A stretch of 64,000 bases of DNA from Fundicoccus culcitae (GCF_024661895.1 NZ_CP102453.1:248001-312000), one strand, 5' to 3'. Shown: positions 19,624 to 29,456, numbered from the stretch's first letter. Numbers and translations are program-made. The notes: a model not told the origin generated them from the sequence alone.

Positions 19624-19672
19624 GACATTAATCAACTCATCTCATAATTCTCTAATTTATTTTATATGCTTT

Positions 19673-19701
19673 ATTATATAAACATCAAAAAACATATTCA
19701 A
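19673..19701 (-). promoter_or_regulatory. Promoter of the amidase gene
   Basis: On the minus strand TTGAAT, 17 bp, TATAAT, about 50 bp before the start. Upstream lie two GTTAAC-centred sequences (TTGTTAACAA near 19714 and GTGTTAACAA near 19761), possible operator sites. Confidence 0.7.
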
Positions 19702-19860
19702 TGAAATATTCGCTTGTTAACAAACAGTAAGATTTATGTGATAGAATTGATATCTTTCGCGTGTTAACAAAAAAAGTATACCATATAAACTCACAAAAAG
19801 AAGCAAAAACGCTATTTATTGGCGGTGGGGTTGATTTTCACAGCTTAATTAAAAATCTAC

Positions 19861-19889
19861 TTGACTTTTGCCCAATATATTTGTAAGCT
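19861..19889 (+). promoter_or_regulatory. Candidate promoter of the hisS-aspS leader
   Basis: TTGACT, 17 bp, TAAGCT. The -35 is good and the -10 weak; position fits the start of the T-box leader. Confidence 0.4.
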
Positions 19890-19895
19890 AAATCT

Positions 19896-20120
19896 AATTT
19901 AATAGTTAAATCGATGAAGTAGATAAGTAGTTGATAACCCAAGAGAGCTAATCTTAGAGCTGAAAATTAGCATGCATCAACGAAGACACTATGGAGAAGA
20001 ATAATGCAAAGTTATTCCATTAGTCATGTTACGACTTAAAGGTAATGGTAAAAATTACGAATTTTAGGTGGTACCACGTTATTAAATACGTCCTATGACT
20101 TTATGTCATAGGCTTTTTTT
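19896..20120 (+). promoter_or_regulatory. T-box riboswitch of hisS-aspS
   Basis: Leader RNA that senses uncharged tRNA. The T-box sequence AGGTGGTACCACG lies at 20066-20078. The intrinsic terminator CCTATGAC / GTCATAGG followed by seven T lies at 20092-20120 and would be replaced by the antiterminator on tRNA binding. In the Stem I region GAA is followed by GACAC (19985-19989), which can be read as GAC (Asp) or CAC (His), matching both downstream genes. The variable T-box base (UGGN) is U, which can pair with A or wobble with G. Confidence 0.9.
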
Positions 20121-20139
20121 ATTTATTGGAGGAATGATT

Positions 20140-21459
20140 ATGATACAAAAAATGAAAGGGACAGAGGATACTCTGCCTCAAAATATGGATGCCTGGCATT
20201 TTATCGAAGACACTGCCCGTGATGTGTTTGAAAGTTATTTATTCAAGGAAATTAGAACGCCTTTCTTTGAAGCTTTCGATTTGTTCAGTCGTTCGGTAGG
20301 TGATGAAACGGATATCGTCTCCAAAGAAATGTATGATTTTTATGATAAAGGTGAGCGTCATATTGCCTTAAGACCGGAAGGGACGGCTGGGATTGCACGG
20401 TCATATATCGAAAACAAATTATATGGGCCCGAACATGCGCAACCTTTAAAAGTGTACTACATGGGACCCATGTTCCGTTACGAACGCCCTCAAGCCGGTA
20501 GACAACGTCAGTTTAATCAAATTGGGATGGAAGTTTTAGGCAGTACAAATCCGGCTACAGATGTTGAGGGCATTGCCTTAGCTTGGGATTATTTTAATGA
20601 GTTAGGAATTGAAAACATTAGTTTACAAATCAATTCATTGGGGAAAACGGCTGATCGTAAAGCCTATTTACAAGCCTTAGTCGATTATTTTGAGCCATTA
20701 TATACTGAATTGAGTGAGGATTCAAAGAAGCGGTTAAAAACCAATCCGTTAAGAATTATTGATAGCAAAGATCCTTCAGATCAAAAATTAGTTCAAGGCG
20801 CACCCCTGATTCTTGATTATTTAAGTGAAGACAGTCGACAACACTTTGACTCGGTTAAAACCCTTTTAACCCAATTACAGATTCCCTTTGAAGTGAACCC
20901 CTATGTCGTTCGTGGCTTGGATTACTATCAAGATACCATTTTTGAAATTGTGGTTGATGATGACACCATCGGTGCTCAATCAACCATATGTGGTGGTGGA
21001 CGTTATGATGGGTTAATCGAGCAATTAGGTGGCCCTGCTACACCCGGTTTTGGTTTTGGTATTGGGGTCGAACGCTTGTTAATTTTACTCAATGAACAAG
21101 GAGTGGAACTTCCAGAAGCTGAACCCGTTGATGTCTTTGTTATGGGACTAGGTGAAAAGAGTAATGGTTTGGCCTTACAAGTCGTCCAAGCTGCGCGAGC
21201 AGCCGGGCTAATTGCAGACCGTGATTATTTGGGGCGCAGTATGAAATCCCAGTTTAAAACAGCAAGTAAATTGAATAGCAAAGTGATCATCACGATTGGT
21301 GACCAAGAAGTGGAACAACAAGTCGTGCAGTTGAAAAACCAAGCAGATGGTAAACGTGCTACGGTCGCTGTAGATGAATTATTAAATGATTTTGAGACAT
21401 ATTATCGTCAGATGGTACTGGATACATCGGCCATCGATAAATACTTTAGAGGTGAGTAA
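20140..21459 (+). CDS. hisS: Histidyl-tRNA synthetase
   Basis: Class II aminoacyl-tRNA synthetase charging tRNA-His; 439 residues, standard. Motif 2 ([17 protein letters not shown]), the His-specific motifs LVRGLDYY-type (here [14 protein letters not shown]) and CGGGRYDGL, and motif 3 ([11 protein letters not shown]) are visible; a C-terminal anticodon-binding domain follows. The frame is open back to 20095 through the terminator, but GGAGG at 20128 fits the ATG at 20140. It is controlled by the T-box directly upstream and is followed by aspS after 1 bp. Confidence 0.97.
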   Translation: MIQKMKGTEDTLPQNMDAWHFIEDTARDVFESYLFKEIRTPFFEAFDLFSRSVGDETDIVSKEMYDFYDKGERHIALRPEGTAGIARSYIENKLYGPEHAQPLKVYYMGPMFRYERPQAGRQRQFNQIGMEVLGSTNPATDVEGIALAWDYFNELGIENISLQINSLGKTADRKAYLQALVDYFEPLYTELSEDSKKRLKTNPLRIIDSKDPSDQKLVQGAPLILDYLSEDSRQHFDSVKTLLTQLQIPFEVNPYVVRGLDYYQDTIFEIVVDDDTIGAQSTICGGGRYDGLIEQLGGPATPGFGFGIGVERLLILLNEQGVELPEAEPVDVFVMGLGEKSNGLALQVVQAARAAGLIADRDYLGRSMKSQFKTASKLNSKVIITIGDQEVEQQVVQLKNQADGKRATVAVDELLNDFETYYRQMVLDTSAIDKYFRGE

Positions 21460-21460
21460 A

Positions 21461-23245
21461 ATGGGGAAAAGAACAGTTTATGCAGGCAAAGTCAATGAAT
21501 CGTTGGTTGACCAACCAATTATTTTAAAAGGCTGGGTACAAAAGCGTCGTGACTTAGGTGGTGTGATATTTATTGATTTAAGAGATCGGGAAGGTTTTTG
21601 CCAAGTTGTTTTTAACGCGGAGAACTTATCCGCTGATGAGATGCATCAAGCCGACCGCCTAAGAAGCGAATATGTGGTTGAGGTGGCGGGTACTCTACGC
21701 AAACGTGCAGCCGAACAGATTAATCCAAAAATTCCAACGGGTGAATATGAGCTGATAGCTGATCAATTGACGGTTCTAGCGGTTTCTAAAACCCCACCTA
21801 TTTATATTGAAGAAGACTTGGATGTTGATGAGGAAGTCCGTTTACGTCATCGATTTTTAGATTTAAGACGACCAAATATGTACAACAATTTGCGTTTACG
21901 TCACACGGTAAGTCAGTCTATTCGTCAATTTTTAAATCAAGAAGAATTTATTGATGTTGAAACACCTTACTTAACCCGCTCCACACCTGAAGGAGCACGT
22001 GATTATTTGGTGCCAACCCGACGGGAACCAGGAGCCTTTTATGCTTTGCCGCAATCACCTCAGTTGTTTAAGCAATTATTGATGGGTGCCGGTTTTGACC
22101 GATATTACCAAATTGTTAGATGTTTCCGTGATGAAGATTTACGGGGGGATCGTCAACCGGAATTTACACAAGTCGATATTGAAACGAGCTTTTTAACTCA
22201 GGCAGAAATTCAGGCTTTGACTGAAAATATGTTGAAAGTCGTGGTTAAAGATGCCCTAGACATAGAATTAACCGAAGCTTTTCCAACGATGACTTATGCG
22301 CAAGCCATGTCTGAGTATGGTAGTGACAAACCGGATATCCGTTTTGAGATGAAACTGGTTGATTTATCTGAATTTGCTCTCCAATCGGATTTTGGCGTGT
22401 TTAAATCAGCAGTTGAAAAGGGTGGTAAAGTAAGAGCTATCAACCTTAAGGGCTTAGCAGACGCTTATACACGTAAAACAGCCGATGAATTAATTGAAGT
22501 AATTAAACCTTATGGCGCTAAGGGATTGGCATGGCTAAAAATAACAGACGAAGGCTTTAATGGGCCGATTGCTAAATTTTTTGCTTCAGAAGCTGATTAT
22601 CAAGCGATTGTTGAACCCCTTAAGGGTGAAGTCGGCGATATTTTATTTTTTGTGGCTGACAAACAAGACGTTGTCGAAGCGTCACTCGGTGAGTTGAGAC
22701 TCCATTTAGGTAAAAAGCATGAACTATATGATCCCAATGAATTAGCTTTCTTATGGGTAACCGATTGGCCATTATTTGAATACGATGAAGAAGCTGGCCG
22801 TTACGTTGCCATGCACCATCCGTTTACAGCCCCACAAAATATGGATGTAGAAGCCTTGAAAAACAATCCTGATACAGCTTTAGCGCAAGCTTATGATATC
22901 GTCTTAAATGGTTATGAAATCGGTGGGGGTAGTTTAAGAATTTATACCCGTGACATGCAAGAACAAATGTTTGAATTGCTTGGTTTTTCTCAGGATGAAG
23001 CGCAAGCGCAATTTGGTTTCTTATTAAATGCGTTTGATTATGGTTTCCCTCCACATGGTGGGATTGCCTTAGGCTTGGATCGCTTAGTGATGTTGCTAGC
23101 TAAAGAACCGAATATTCGTGAAGTGATCGCCTTTCCAAAAACAGGGCGTGGGCTTGATTTATTAATGCAAGCACCAAGTCAAGTCGATAATAGCCAATTA
23201 CGCGAGTTGCATTTATCAGTAAAAGAAGACAAAAAAGTGAAGTAG
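21461..23245 (+). CDS. aspS: Aspartyl-tRNA synthetase
   Basis: Bacterial-type class IIb synthetase of 594 residues. The N-terminal OB-fold anticodon-binding domain ([22 protein letters not shown] in parts), catalytic motif 2 ([18 protein letters not shown] in parts), the GAD insertion (about 290-420) and motif 3 ([12 protein letters not shown]) are all visible. The start ATG at 21461 follows GAGGTGAG, 1 bp after hisS. hisS-aspS is a conserved Firmicutes operon under common T-box control. Confidence 0.97.
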   Translation: MGKRTVYAGKVNESLVDQPIILKGWVQKRRDLGGVIFIDLRDREGFCQVVFNAENLSADEMHQADRLRSEYVVEVAGTLRKRAAEQINPKIPTGEYELIADQLTVLAVSKTPPIYIEEDLDVDEEVRLRHRFLDLRRPNMYNNLRLRHTVSQSIRQFLNQEEFIDVETPYLTRSTPEGARDYLVPTRREPGAFYALPQSPQLFKQLLMGAGFDRYYQIVRCFRDEDLRGDRQPEFTQVDIETSFLTQAEIQALTENMLKVVVKDALDIELTEAFPTMTYAQAMSEYGSDKPDIRFEMKLVDLSEFALQSDFGVFKSAVEKGGKVRAINLKGLADAYTRKTADELIEVIKPYGAKGLAWLKITDEGFNGPIAKFFASEADYQAIVEPLKGEVGDILFFVADKQDVVEASLGELRLHLGKKHELYDPNELAFLWVTDWPLFEYDEEAGRYVAMHHPFTAPQNMDVEALKNNPDTALAQAYDIVLNGYEIGGGSLRIYTRDMQEQMFELLGFSQDEAQAQFGFLLNAFDYGFPPHGGIALGLDRLVMLLAKEPNIREVIAFPKTGRGLDLLMQAPSQVDNSQLRELHLSVKEDKKVK

Positions 23246-23257
23246 GGAGTGCGGTAG

Positions 23258-24151
23258 ATGTATTTAGGATCCCATGTCTCATTAAGCGGAAAAGATATGT
23301 TACTTGGCTCAGCTAAAGAAGCCGCATCATATGGCGCGAATGTTTTTATGGTTTATACCGGTGCGCCACAAAACACACGTCGTAAAGCCATCGATACATT
23401 TCGTATTGACGAAGCAAAGGCGTTTATGGCAGCGAATGGGATTGAATTTTTTACCGTTCATGCACCTTATATAATTAATCTAGCCAACACAACTAAAGAA
23501 GGCTATTTTGATTTTGCCGTCGAGTTTCTAAGAGATGAAATCCAACGTGTCACGGCTTTAGGAGCCACCCAAGTGACCTTGCATCCTGGCTCACATGTTG
23601 GCGCCGGGGTAGAAGCGGGGTTGACACAAATCATCAAAGGGTTAAATGAAGTCATCGATAAAGACCAAACCGTCCAAATTGCTTTAGAAACCATGGCCGG
23701 CAAAGGCACCGAGTTAGGCAAGACGTTTGAAGAACTGGCTGAAATGATTAGTGGTGTGACACATAACGAAAAACTATCCATCACCTTTGACACTTGTCAT
23801 ACTTATGATGCCGGCTACGACATTGTGACCGACTTCGATGAAGTCCTCAATCAATTTGATCACCGCATAGGGATTGACCGTCTGAAAGTCTTGCACATTA
23901 ATGATTCAAAAAATCCTTTTCATAGCAACAAAGACCGTCACGCCAACATTGGCCAAGGTAGCATCGGCTTTGACGTCTTAAACAAAATCGTACACCACCC
24001 CCAGTTAAAAGACATCCCCAAAATTCTAGAAACCCCTTGGGTTGCTATTAACGACAAGGACAAAGTGGCACCCTATAAATACGAAATCGCTATGTTTAAA
24101 GCCCAACAAGAAAACCCCCATCTCATGGAAGATATTACAACCCCTAAATAA
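23258..24151 (+). CDS. nfo: Endonuclease IV (AP endonuclease)
   Basis: Zn-dependent AP endonuclease of base-excision repair, a xylose-isomerase-like TIM barrel of 297 residues. Metal and active-site motifs are [10 protein letters not shown] (about 68-77), TLHPGSHVG (about 108), [11 protein letters not shown] (about 145), [13 protein letters not shown] (about 178-190), [23 protein letters not shown] in parts, and LETPW near the C-terminus. SD GGGAG. It begins 12 bp after aspS, so it is likely cotranscribed. It is the last gene before the first repeat island. Confidence 0.96.
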   Translation: MYLGSHVSLSGKDMLLGSAKEAASYGANVFMVYTGAPQNTRRKAIDTFRIDEAKAFMAANGIEFFTVHAPYIINLANTTKEGYFDFAVEFLRDEIQRVTALGATQVTLHPGSHVGAGVEAGLTQIIKGLNEVIDKDQTVQIALETMAGKGTELGKTFEELAEMISGVTHNEKLSITFDTCHTYDAGYDIVTDFDEVLNQFDHRIGIDRLKVLHINDSKNPFHSNKDRHANIGQGSIGFDVLNKIVHHPQLKDIPKILETPWVAINDKDKVAPYKYEIAMFKAQQENPHLMEDITTPK

Positions 24152-24163
24152 ATACCTCTGCTA

Positions 24164-24207
24164 CACCAAACCCGAAATTTCACACGGTTGAAATTTCGGG
24201 TTTGGTG
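24164..24207. other. Perfect 19-bp hairpin after nfo, without T-tract
   Basis: CACCAAACCCGAAATTTCA (24164-24182) is fully complementary to TGAAATTTCGGGTTTGGTG (24189-24207), with a 6-nt loop. No T-run follows on either strand, so it is not a standard intrinsic terminator; it may mark the 3' end of the nfo transcript or be a repeat-like element. Confidence 0.6.
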
Positions 24208-24414
24208 CGTTCATTGGTTCTGGATTATAGCGCCGGTTTAAAGCTAACTTTCTGAGAGCGGGCTTATCTCAGATTTGTCTGAATGATAATAGACCAAATG
24301 AGTAAAAATAGATAGGCAAGATTATTCTGTCCAAAAAAGAGCTGAAAAAGGACAGAATAGCTTTAATCAACTAGCAAGCAATCTTAAGCTGACGGCCCGT
24401 TATTTCCTGCATAT

Positions 24415-24494
24415 GCCCAACCGCCTGAGAGTAAGCTGAGAGGCGGATGGGAACGCCCAACCGCCAGAGAACAAGCTGAGAGGCGGATGGGACA
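24415..24494 (+). repeat. Two tandem 40-bp units (GCCCAACCGCC family)
   Basis: Copies at 24415-24454 and 24455-24494 begin GCCCAACCGCC and end AGGCGGATGGGA; each can fold with CCGCC against GGCGG. Fragments recur at 24920-24945 and 25128-25159, and an inverted copy lies at about 41752-41795. Confidence 0.8.
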
Positions 24495-24539
24495 CCCAAA
24501 CCGGTAAGCGGGAAGTGAAGCACCGTCATTTCTCATTTA

Positions 24540-24752
24540 CCGCGAACTGGGGCGCTCACATATTCTAGTGCTTGTTGTGTGCGCGAACCAGAGCGCTCAC
24601 ATATTCAGGCGCTTGTTGTGTGCGCGAACCGGGGCGCTCACATATTCGGACGTTTGTTGTGTGCGCGAACTGGAGCGCTCACATATTCGAGCGCTTGTTG
24701 TGTGCGCGAACTGGGGCGCTCACATATTCGGACGCTTGTTGTGTGCGCGAAC
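24540..24752 (+). repeat. Five tandem 41-bp units (GCGCGAAC family)
   Basis: Copies start at 24540, 24581, 24622, 24663 and 24704, with a partial GCGCGAAC at 24745-24752. Shared blocks are GCGCGAAC, GCGCTCACATATTC and TTGTTGTGT; three bases before the CGC/TGC step vary. All three forward frames stay open through the array, which gives spurious ORFs. Confidence 0.9.
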
Positions 24753-24768
24753 GTAAGCGGATGTTAAG

Positions 24769-24858
24769 TAAAGCTAATCGGTCAACAAATGACTGATTTC
24801 GTGACTGAATAAAGCTAATCGGTCACGAAACATCTGATTTCATGACCAATTAGCTTTA
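24769..24858. repeat. Direct plus inverted 41-bp repeat (TAAAGCTAATCGGTCA family)
   Basis: TAAAGCTAATCGGTCA starts at 24769 and again at 24810, a 41-bp step. The second copy also forms a 21-bp imperfect hairpin arm (24810-24830) with 24838-24858, which ends AATTAGCTTTA. A related element in the same orientation as the hairpin's second arm is at 41394-41434. Confidence 0.85.
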
Positions 24859-24996
24859 TCGTAGTCTATTTTACGGTAATATATTTCCTGCTTACGCTCG
24901 TTCACTTCCCACTTACCAAACCGCCAGAGAACAAGCTGAGAGTTGGCGGTTGGAAGGATGATTCAAGGCTATTTTGATTCCAAATAGTAGCTTATT

Positions 24997-25108
24997 GTCA
25001 TGAGGGAAAATCTGAGTGACAATGGGGCGGTTTAATGTCATGGGAGAAAATCTGAGTGACAATGGGGCGGTTTAATGTCATGGGAGAAAATCTGAGTGAC
25101 AATGGGAG
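24997..25108 (+). repeat. 2.8 tandem copies of a 40-bp unit (GTCATGGGAGAAAATC family)
   Basis: Copies start at 24997, 25037 and 25077; the unit contains GTCATGGGAGAAAATC, TGAGTGACAATGGGG and CGGTTTAAT. Copies 2 and 3 are nearly identical; copy 1 differs at GAGGGA. Confidence 0.88.
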
Positions 25109-25242
25109 GGTCCGTCACTTCCCACTTACGCTGAGAAGCGGATGGGAATGCCCAACCGCAATAAACCATACCAACTTTCCAACTCCTACTCACAAACAAA
25201 GACACTTACGTTTATTTTACCCCTCATCCTCATTTACTTTCA

Positions 25243-25271
25243 TTGTTAAACGCTACTATTAGTAGTAAAAT
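25243..25271 (+). promoter_or_regulatory. Promoter of nagA with palindromic spacer
   Basis: TTGTTA, 17 bp, TAAAAT. The spacer contains the palindrome CTACTATTAGTAG (25253-25265), a plausible repressor site for a sugar-responsive regulator. Confidence 0.6.
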
Positions 25272-25306
25272 ACAAATAGATTATCAAAGATTTAAGGAGA
25301 GATAAT

Positions 25307-26458
25307 ATGCAACAAATTATTAAAGCGAAATATATCGTTCTTGAAAACGAGGTTCTTGAAAATCATTATTTAGTGGTGGAAGATGGTAAATTTAAAGCCT
25401 GTGTAGATACCCTACCTGATAACAGTGATGTGATTGATTATGGGGATGCCTATATATCAGCCGGCCTAGTGGACACACACATCCACGGATATAAAAATGC
25501 AGATATTATGGATGCCGACCCCGAAGGACTACAAACAATTGCGAACGGAATAGTCGAAAACGGAGTGACATCATGGCTACCTACAACCTTAACAGCAAGT
25601 GTTGAACAATTGGATAGAGCCTGTCAAGTAATTGGCGAAAATGCAGACAAAATTACAGGAGCAAAAGTTCAAGGTATTTTCTTAGAAGGCCCATATTTTA
25701 CTGAAAAGTATAAAGGCGCGCAAAACAAAGATTATATGAGTGACCCTTCGATTGAACAACTATTAAAATGGCAAGAATTAGCCAATGGTCTAATTAAAAA
25801 AATTGCCATTGCACCGGAACGCAATGGAGTTAAGGAATTTATTGAAGTGGCTAAAGAAAATGGCATTTATGTCGCATTAGGCCATAGTGATGCCACCTAC
25901 TTTCAAGCTTCTCAAGCCGTTGAAAATGGAGCAAATATTTTTGTTCATACCTTCAATGGAATGCGAGGCTTACATCACCGGGAACCCGGTATGGTTGGAG
26001 CTGCTCTTAACTTAAACGATGTATATGCCGAAGTAATCGCCGACGGCTTCCATCTCCACCCAGCAGTCATTCAGTTAATTGTCAAAACCAGAGGAACGGA
26101 TGAAACCGTCTTGATTACCGATTGTATGCGTGCCGGAGGCATGCCAGATGGTCGCTCAACATTAGGTGAATTTGATGTCATTGTACAAGACGGTATGGCA
26201 CGTCTAGCCAGTGACGGTAATTTAGCCGGCTCCATCCTAAAAATGATTGATGGGGTTAAAAATGTCGTTAACTGGGGGATTGTTTCATTACCCGATGCCC
26301 TACGTATGGCATCTTTAAATCCAGCCAAATCAGTTGGCATCGACAATGTTTGTGGAAAAATTGAAGCAGGTTATGCAGCAGACTTTATTGTTGTAACGCC
26401 TGAAGCAGATTTACTTGCAACCTATATCGATGGGGAAGCAAAGTATTTAAAAGTTTAA
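25307..26458 (+). CDS. nagA: N-acetylglucosamine-6-phosphate deacetylase
   Basis: Amidohydrolase converting GlcNAc-6-P to glucosamine-6-P and acetate in amino-sugar use and cell-wall recycling. 383 residues. Visible are the metal-site motif DTHIHGYKNADIMD (about 56-69), the catalytic-loop LEGPYFTEKYKGAQ (about 128-141), ALGHSDATY (about 189-197), HTFNGMRGLHHREPG (about 214) and LITDCMRAGG with catalytic Asp (about 267-276). SD AAGGAGAG. nagB is not in the window. The DEDD exonuclease gene starts 1 bp downstream. Confidence 0.96.
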   Translation: MQQIIKAKYIVLENEVLENHYLVVEDGKFKACVDTLPDNSDVIDYGDAYISAGLVDTHIHGYKNADIMDADPEGLQTIANGIVENGVTSWLPTTLTASVEQLDRACQVIGENADKITGAKVQGIFLEGPYFTEKYKGAQNKDYMSDPSIEQLLKWQELANGLIKKIAIAPERNGVKEFIEVAKENGIYVALGHSDATYFQASQAVENGANIFVHTFNGMRGLHHREPGMVGAALNLNDVYAEVIADGFHLHPAVIQLIVKTRGTDETVLITDCMRAGGMPDGRSTLGEFDVIVQDGMARLASDGNLAGSILKMIDGVKNVVNWGIVSLPDALRMASLNPAKSVGIDNVCGKIEAGYAADFIVVTPEADLLATYIDGEAKYLKV

Positions 26459-26459
26459 T

Positions 26460-27059
26460 ATGAAAAATACCAATGATTTTGTGGCATTAGACGTCGAAAC
26501 AGCCAATGCCAATGCGCACAGCATTTGTTCCGTAGGTATTGCGAAATTTTCAAACGGCAAACTAATCGATCAATACTATCAACTCATAAACCCAGAAGAA
26601 TCCTTCCGTTCAATAAATATCTCTATTCACGGCATACGCCCACGGGATGTACAATCAAAACCAACCTTTCTTGAAATGAAAAATGACATGATTAAGTTTA
26701 TTGACGGATTACCCTTAATTGCTCATAATGCAGCGTTTGATATGGGAGCTTTGAAAGCCGATTATATTCGCTACAATCTCTCTTATGATATGATTCAATA
26801 TATGTGTTCAGCTACCTTATCACGCGCCTTAGTTAAAACGGTACCTAATCACAAATTAAGCACTATGGCTAACTATTATCAAATTGAACTGAATCATCAC
26901 CATGCCTTGTCGGATGCAATGGCATCAGGAGCTATTTTAATTAATTTGATGGCGGATTTGCAGGAAAATGATTTATTTGAATTTCTACGCCGTGTTCAAT
27001 ATCCAAACTTAGGCGAACTAGGTGGCAGAGGATTTAAAAAAGCGACAAAAAAAATATAA
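26460..27059 (+). CDS. DnaQ-like 3'-5' exonuclease (DEDDh family)
   Basis: A single-domain exonuclease of 199 residues. Exo motifs are ALDVETAN (Exo I, D and E near residues 10-12), HNAAFDMGALKADY (Exo II, about 95) and HHALSDAMASG (Exo III, about 141-151). It resembles the proofreading epsilon-like or ExoX-type enzymes found alone in Lactobacillales; the substrate is unknown. It has no good SD of its own and starts 1 bp after nagA, so translation is probably coupled. A strong terminator follows. Confidence 0.88.
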   Translation: MKNTNDFVALDVETANANAHSICSVGIAKFSNGKLIDQYYQLINPEESFRSINISIHGIRPRDVQSKPTFLEMKNDMIKFIDGLPLIAHNAAFDMGALKADYIRYNLSYDMIQYMCSATLSRALVKTVPNHKLSTMANYYQIELNHHHALSDAMASGAILINLMADLQENDLFEFLRRVQYPNLGELGGRGFKKATKKI

Positions 27060-27063
27060 GACA

Positions 27064-27098
27064 AAAAGCTTGTTGGTAAAATTCCCAACAAGCTTTTT
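27064..27098 (+). terminator. Terminator of nagA-exonuclease operon
   Basis: AAAAAGCTTGTTGG, 7-nt loop, CCAACAAGCTTTTT. Confidence 0.92.
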
Positions 27099-27121
27099 CA
27101 TTGTATTCTAAATAACATTCA

Positions 27122-27150
27122 TTGAAGTAAACGGATACATTTTGTATAAT
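27122..27150 (+). promoter_or_regulatory. Promoter of kbl-tdh with cre-like spacer
   Basis: TTGAAG, 17 bp, perfect TATAAT. Bases 27126-27139 (AGTAAACGGATACA) match 12 of 14 positions of the CcpA cre consensus TGWAANCGNTNWCA, which would place a catabolite-repression site between -35 and -10. Confidence 0.65.
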
Positions 27151-27182
27151 ATATATGAAAACAATCATATAGGAGTGGTTAA

Positions 27183-28373
27183 ATGGATTCACCATTAACA
27201 TCTTTTTTGCAAAATGAAATTCAAGCGAAAAAAGATAAGGGATTATACAATGAAGTAGATATTTTAAGTAGTGAAAATGGCCCCATTATCAAAATAAATG
27301 ATCGAGAATTAATTAACTTGGCTTCGAATAATTATTTAGGATTAGCAACAAATCCCGCATTAAAGGAAGCGGCAATTGATGCGATAAATACTTTTGGTGT
27401 GGGAGCCGGCGCTGTACGTTCGATTAACGGAACGATGACCTTGCACCAAGAATTAGAAACAGCTTTAGCAGAATTTAAAGGCACCCAAGCAGCTTTAGCG
27501 TTTCAATCCGGATTTAATTGTAATATGGGAGCTATCAGTGCCATCATTGATAAAAATGATGCTGTTTTATCAGATGCTTTAAACCACGCTTCAATTATTG
27601 ATGGTTGTCGTTTATCCGGAGCTAAAATAATTCGTTATAACCATTCCGATATGGAAGACTTACGCCAAAAAGCTAAAGAAGCTAAGGAAAGTCAAAAGTA
27701 TAACAAAATGATGGTCATTACTGATGGTGTTTTCTCAATGGATGGGGATGTGGCTCTATTACCAGAAATCGTTGAAATAGCAGAAGAATTTGGATTAATG
27801 ACCTATGTAGATGATGCGCATGGGTCCGGAGTAATGGGGAAAGGTGCTGGAACAGTTAAGCATTTTGGGCTTCAAGATAAAGTAGATATCCAAATGGGGA
27901 CTCTATCAAAAGCCGTCGGTGTCATCGGTGGGTATGTTGCAGGTAAACAGCTTTTAATTGATTGGTTAAAAGTTTCTGCAAGACCTTTTCTTTTCTCCAC
28001 AGCCAGTACACCTGCCGATACAGCAGCGGCATTGACAGCCATCAAACAACTAAAAGCATCTGACCAACTACAAACACAACTATGGGAGAATGCGCGATAT
28101 TTACAGAAGGGATTAAAAGATCTTGGGTTTACTTTATCGCCGACTGAAACACCCATTACACCTGTGATTATTGGCGATGAAAATATCGCACAAACTTTCT
28201 CAAAACGTTTAATGGAAGAAGGCGTTTATGCCAAAGCGATTGTTTTCCCAACGGTACCATTAGGTACGGGCAGGATTCGCAATATGCCAACCGCAGCCCA
28301 TAACAAAGCCATGCTTGATCGTGCCATTGAAGTTTACGAAAAAGTAGGGAAAGAATTAGCGATTATTGAGTAG
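27183..28373 (+). CDS. kbl: Glycine C-acetyltransferase (2-amino-3-ketobutyrate CoA ligase)
   Basis: PLP enzyme of the alpha-oxoamine synthase family, cleaving 2-amino-3-ketobutyrate with CoA into glycine and acetyl-CoA. 396 residues. Visible are NYLGLATNP (about 46), [13 protein letters not shown] (about 77), [10 protein letters not shown] (about 207) and the PLP lysine K243 in [12 protein letters not shown]. BioF has a similar fold, but adjacency to tdh identifies Kbl. SD AGGAGTGG. tdh follows 17 bp downstream. Confidence 0.94.
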   Translation: MDSPLTSFLQNEIQAKKDKGLYNEVDILSSENGPIIKINDRELINLASNNYLGLATNPALKEAAIDAINTFGVGAGAVRSINGTMTLHQELETALAEFKGTQAALAFQSGFNCNMGAISAIIDKNDAVLSDALNHASIIDGCRLSGAKIIRYNHSDMEDLRQKAKEAKESQKYNKMMVITDGVFSMDGDVALLPEIVEIAEEFGLMTYVDDAHGSGVMGKGAGTVKHFGLQDKVDIQMGTLSKAVGVIGGYVAGKQLLIDWLKVSARPFLFSTASTPADTAAALTAIKQLKASDQLQTQLWENARYLQKGLKDLGFTLSPTETPITPVIIGDENIAQTFSKRLMEEGVYAKAIVFPTVPLGTGRIRNMPTAAHNKAMLDRAIEVYEKVGKELAIIE

Positions 28374-28390
28374 TTAGAGAGGAGTAAGCC

Positions 28391-29353
28391 ATGAAAAATA
28401 TTTTAGTAACTGGGGCATTAGGTCAGATTGGAACAGAATTAGTTAGCGCCTTACGCCAAAAGTATGGCGAAGACCATGTAATAGCTTCAGATTTAAGAGT
28501 GTTAGAAAATCATCCAATCAGCCAAGGTAAAAACTTTGAAATCCTTGATGTGATGGATTACGAACGCTTCAAATATGTCGCAAAGCGTTACGAAGTGGAT
28601 ACCATCATTCACTTAGCGGCTTTACTTTCAGCTGTTGCTGAGGCTTTTCCAAAAAGGGCTTGGGAAATCAATATGACAGGTTTAGTCAATGGTTTAGAAG
28701 TAGCCCGTGAATTAAATTTGCAATTCTTTACGCCATCTTCCATCGGAGCCTTTGGACCCAACACCCCTAAAATCAATACCCCTCAAGTAACCATTCAGCG
28801 TCCAAGTTCCATGTATGGCGTCACAAAGGTAGCTGGTGAATTACTGTGTGATTATTATTTCACTAAGTTTGGTGTGGATACCAGGAGCATGCGTTTCCCA
28901 GGCTTAATCAGTTATGTGTCATTACCGGGTGGAGGAACAACCGATTATGCTGTTGATATTTTTTATGAAGCATTGAGAAAAGGCAATTATGAATGTTTTT
29001 TAAGTGCAGATACCCGGCTTGATATGATGTATATGGATGATGCGGTTCAAGCTGTCATCGATTTAAATGAAGCAGAAGGTAGTCGCTTGTTGAATCGCAA
29101 TGCCTACAATGTTTCCGGTATGAGTATTACGCCGGCAGAATTAGCTAAAGCCATCCAAGAGGAAATCCCAGCATTTGAAATTTCCTATAAAATAGACCCT
29201 GTCAGACAAGGGATTGCGGATTCGTGGCCAGATCAAATCGATTGCCAATCTGCCAAAGACGAATGGGGATTCAATCCTCAATACACTCTTGAGTCCACGG
29301 TAAAAGAAATGTTATCCCAGTTAAACAAAAAATTGTTTGTGGCTGTGGAATAA
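28391..29353 (+). CDS. tdh: L-threonine 3-dehydrogenase, SDR/epimerase type
   Basis: NAD-dependent enzyme oxidising threonine to 2-amino-3-ketobutyrate, the substrate of the Kbl encoded just upstream. Extended short-chain dehydrogenase of 320 residues: TGALGQIG dinucleotide motif at about 7-14, catalytic Y142 and K146 in YGVTK, and SIGAFGPNTP. This is the UDP-galactose-epimerase-like TDH, not the Zn-dependent MDR type. SD GAGAGGAG. kbl-tdh make one operon ended by a strong hairpin. Confidence 0.93.
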   Translation: MKNILVTGALGQIGTELVSALRQKYGEDHVIASDLRVLENHPISQGKNFEILDVMDYERFKYVAKRYEVDTIIHLAALLSAVAEAFPKRAWEINMTGLVNGLEVARELNLQFFTPSSIGAFGPNTPKINTPQVTIQRPSSMYGVTKVAGELLCDYYFTKFGVDTRSMRFPGLISYVSLPGGGTTDYAVDIFYEALRKGNYECFLSADTRLDMMYMDDAVQAVIDLNEAEGSRLLNRNAYNVSGMSITPAELAKAIQEEIPAFEISYKIDPVRQGIADSWPDQIDCQSAKDEWGFNPQYTLESTVKEMLSQLNKKLFVAVE

Positions 29354-29392
29354 GACAGCAAAATAAATTTATGTAACTATGTATAAATAACG

Positions 29393-29432
29393 AACCTTCA
29401 AAGGCTCATGGTCTAATGAGCCTTTGAAGGTT
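29393..29432. terminator. Bidirectional terminator between tdh and rgg-1
   Basis: Perfect 17-bp stem from AACCTTCAAAGGCTCAT and ATGAGCCTTTGAAGGTT with a 6-nt loop, between convergent genes. Confidence 0.88.
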
Positions 29433-29456
29433 TAAATTTATTTTTGCTATTATATT

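Larger units (their letters stand above)
24208..25242. other. Gene-free repeat island 1
   Basis: About 1 kb with no credible gene. Open frames through 24568-24796 and 25056-25262 are produced by stop-free repeats and have no matching start signals. It holds at least four short tandem families (listed separately) plus fragments such as GCGGGAAGTG and TTACGGTAATATA that reappear in the second island at 41.25-43.1 kb. Confidence 0.7.

Noticed and set aside
24568-24796. Three overlapping ORFs of 62-74 codons
   Set aside because: They are the three open frames of the 41-bp tandem repeat; no SD and repetitive peptide in every frame.
25056-25262. 68-codon ORF
   Set aside because: Starts inside the 40-bp tandem repeat, has no SD and runs through mixed intergenic sequence into the nagA promoter.
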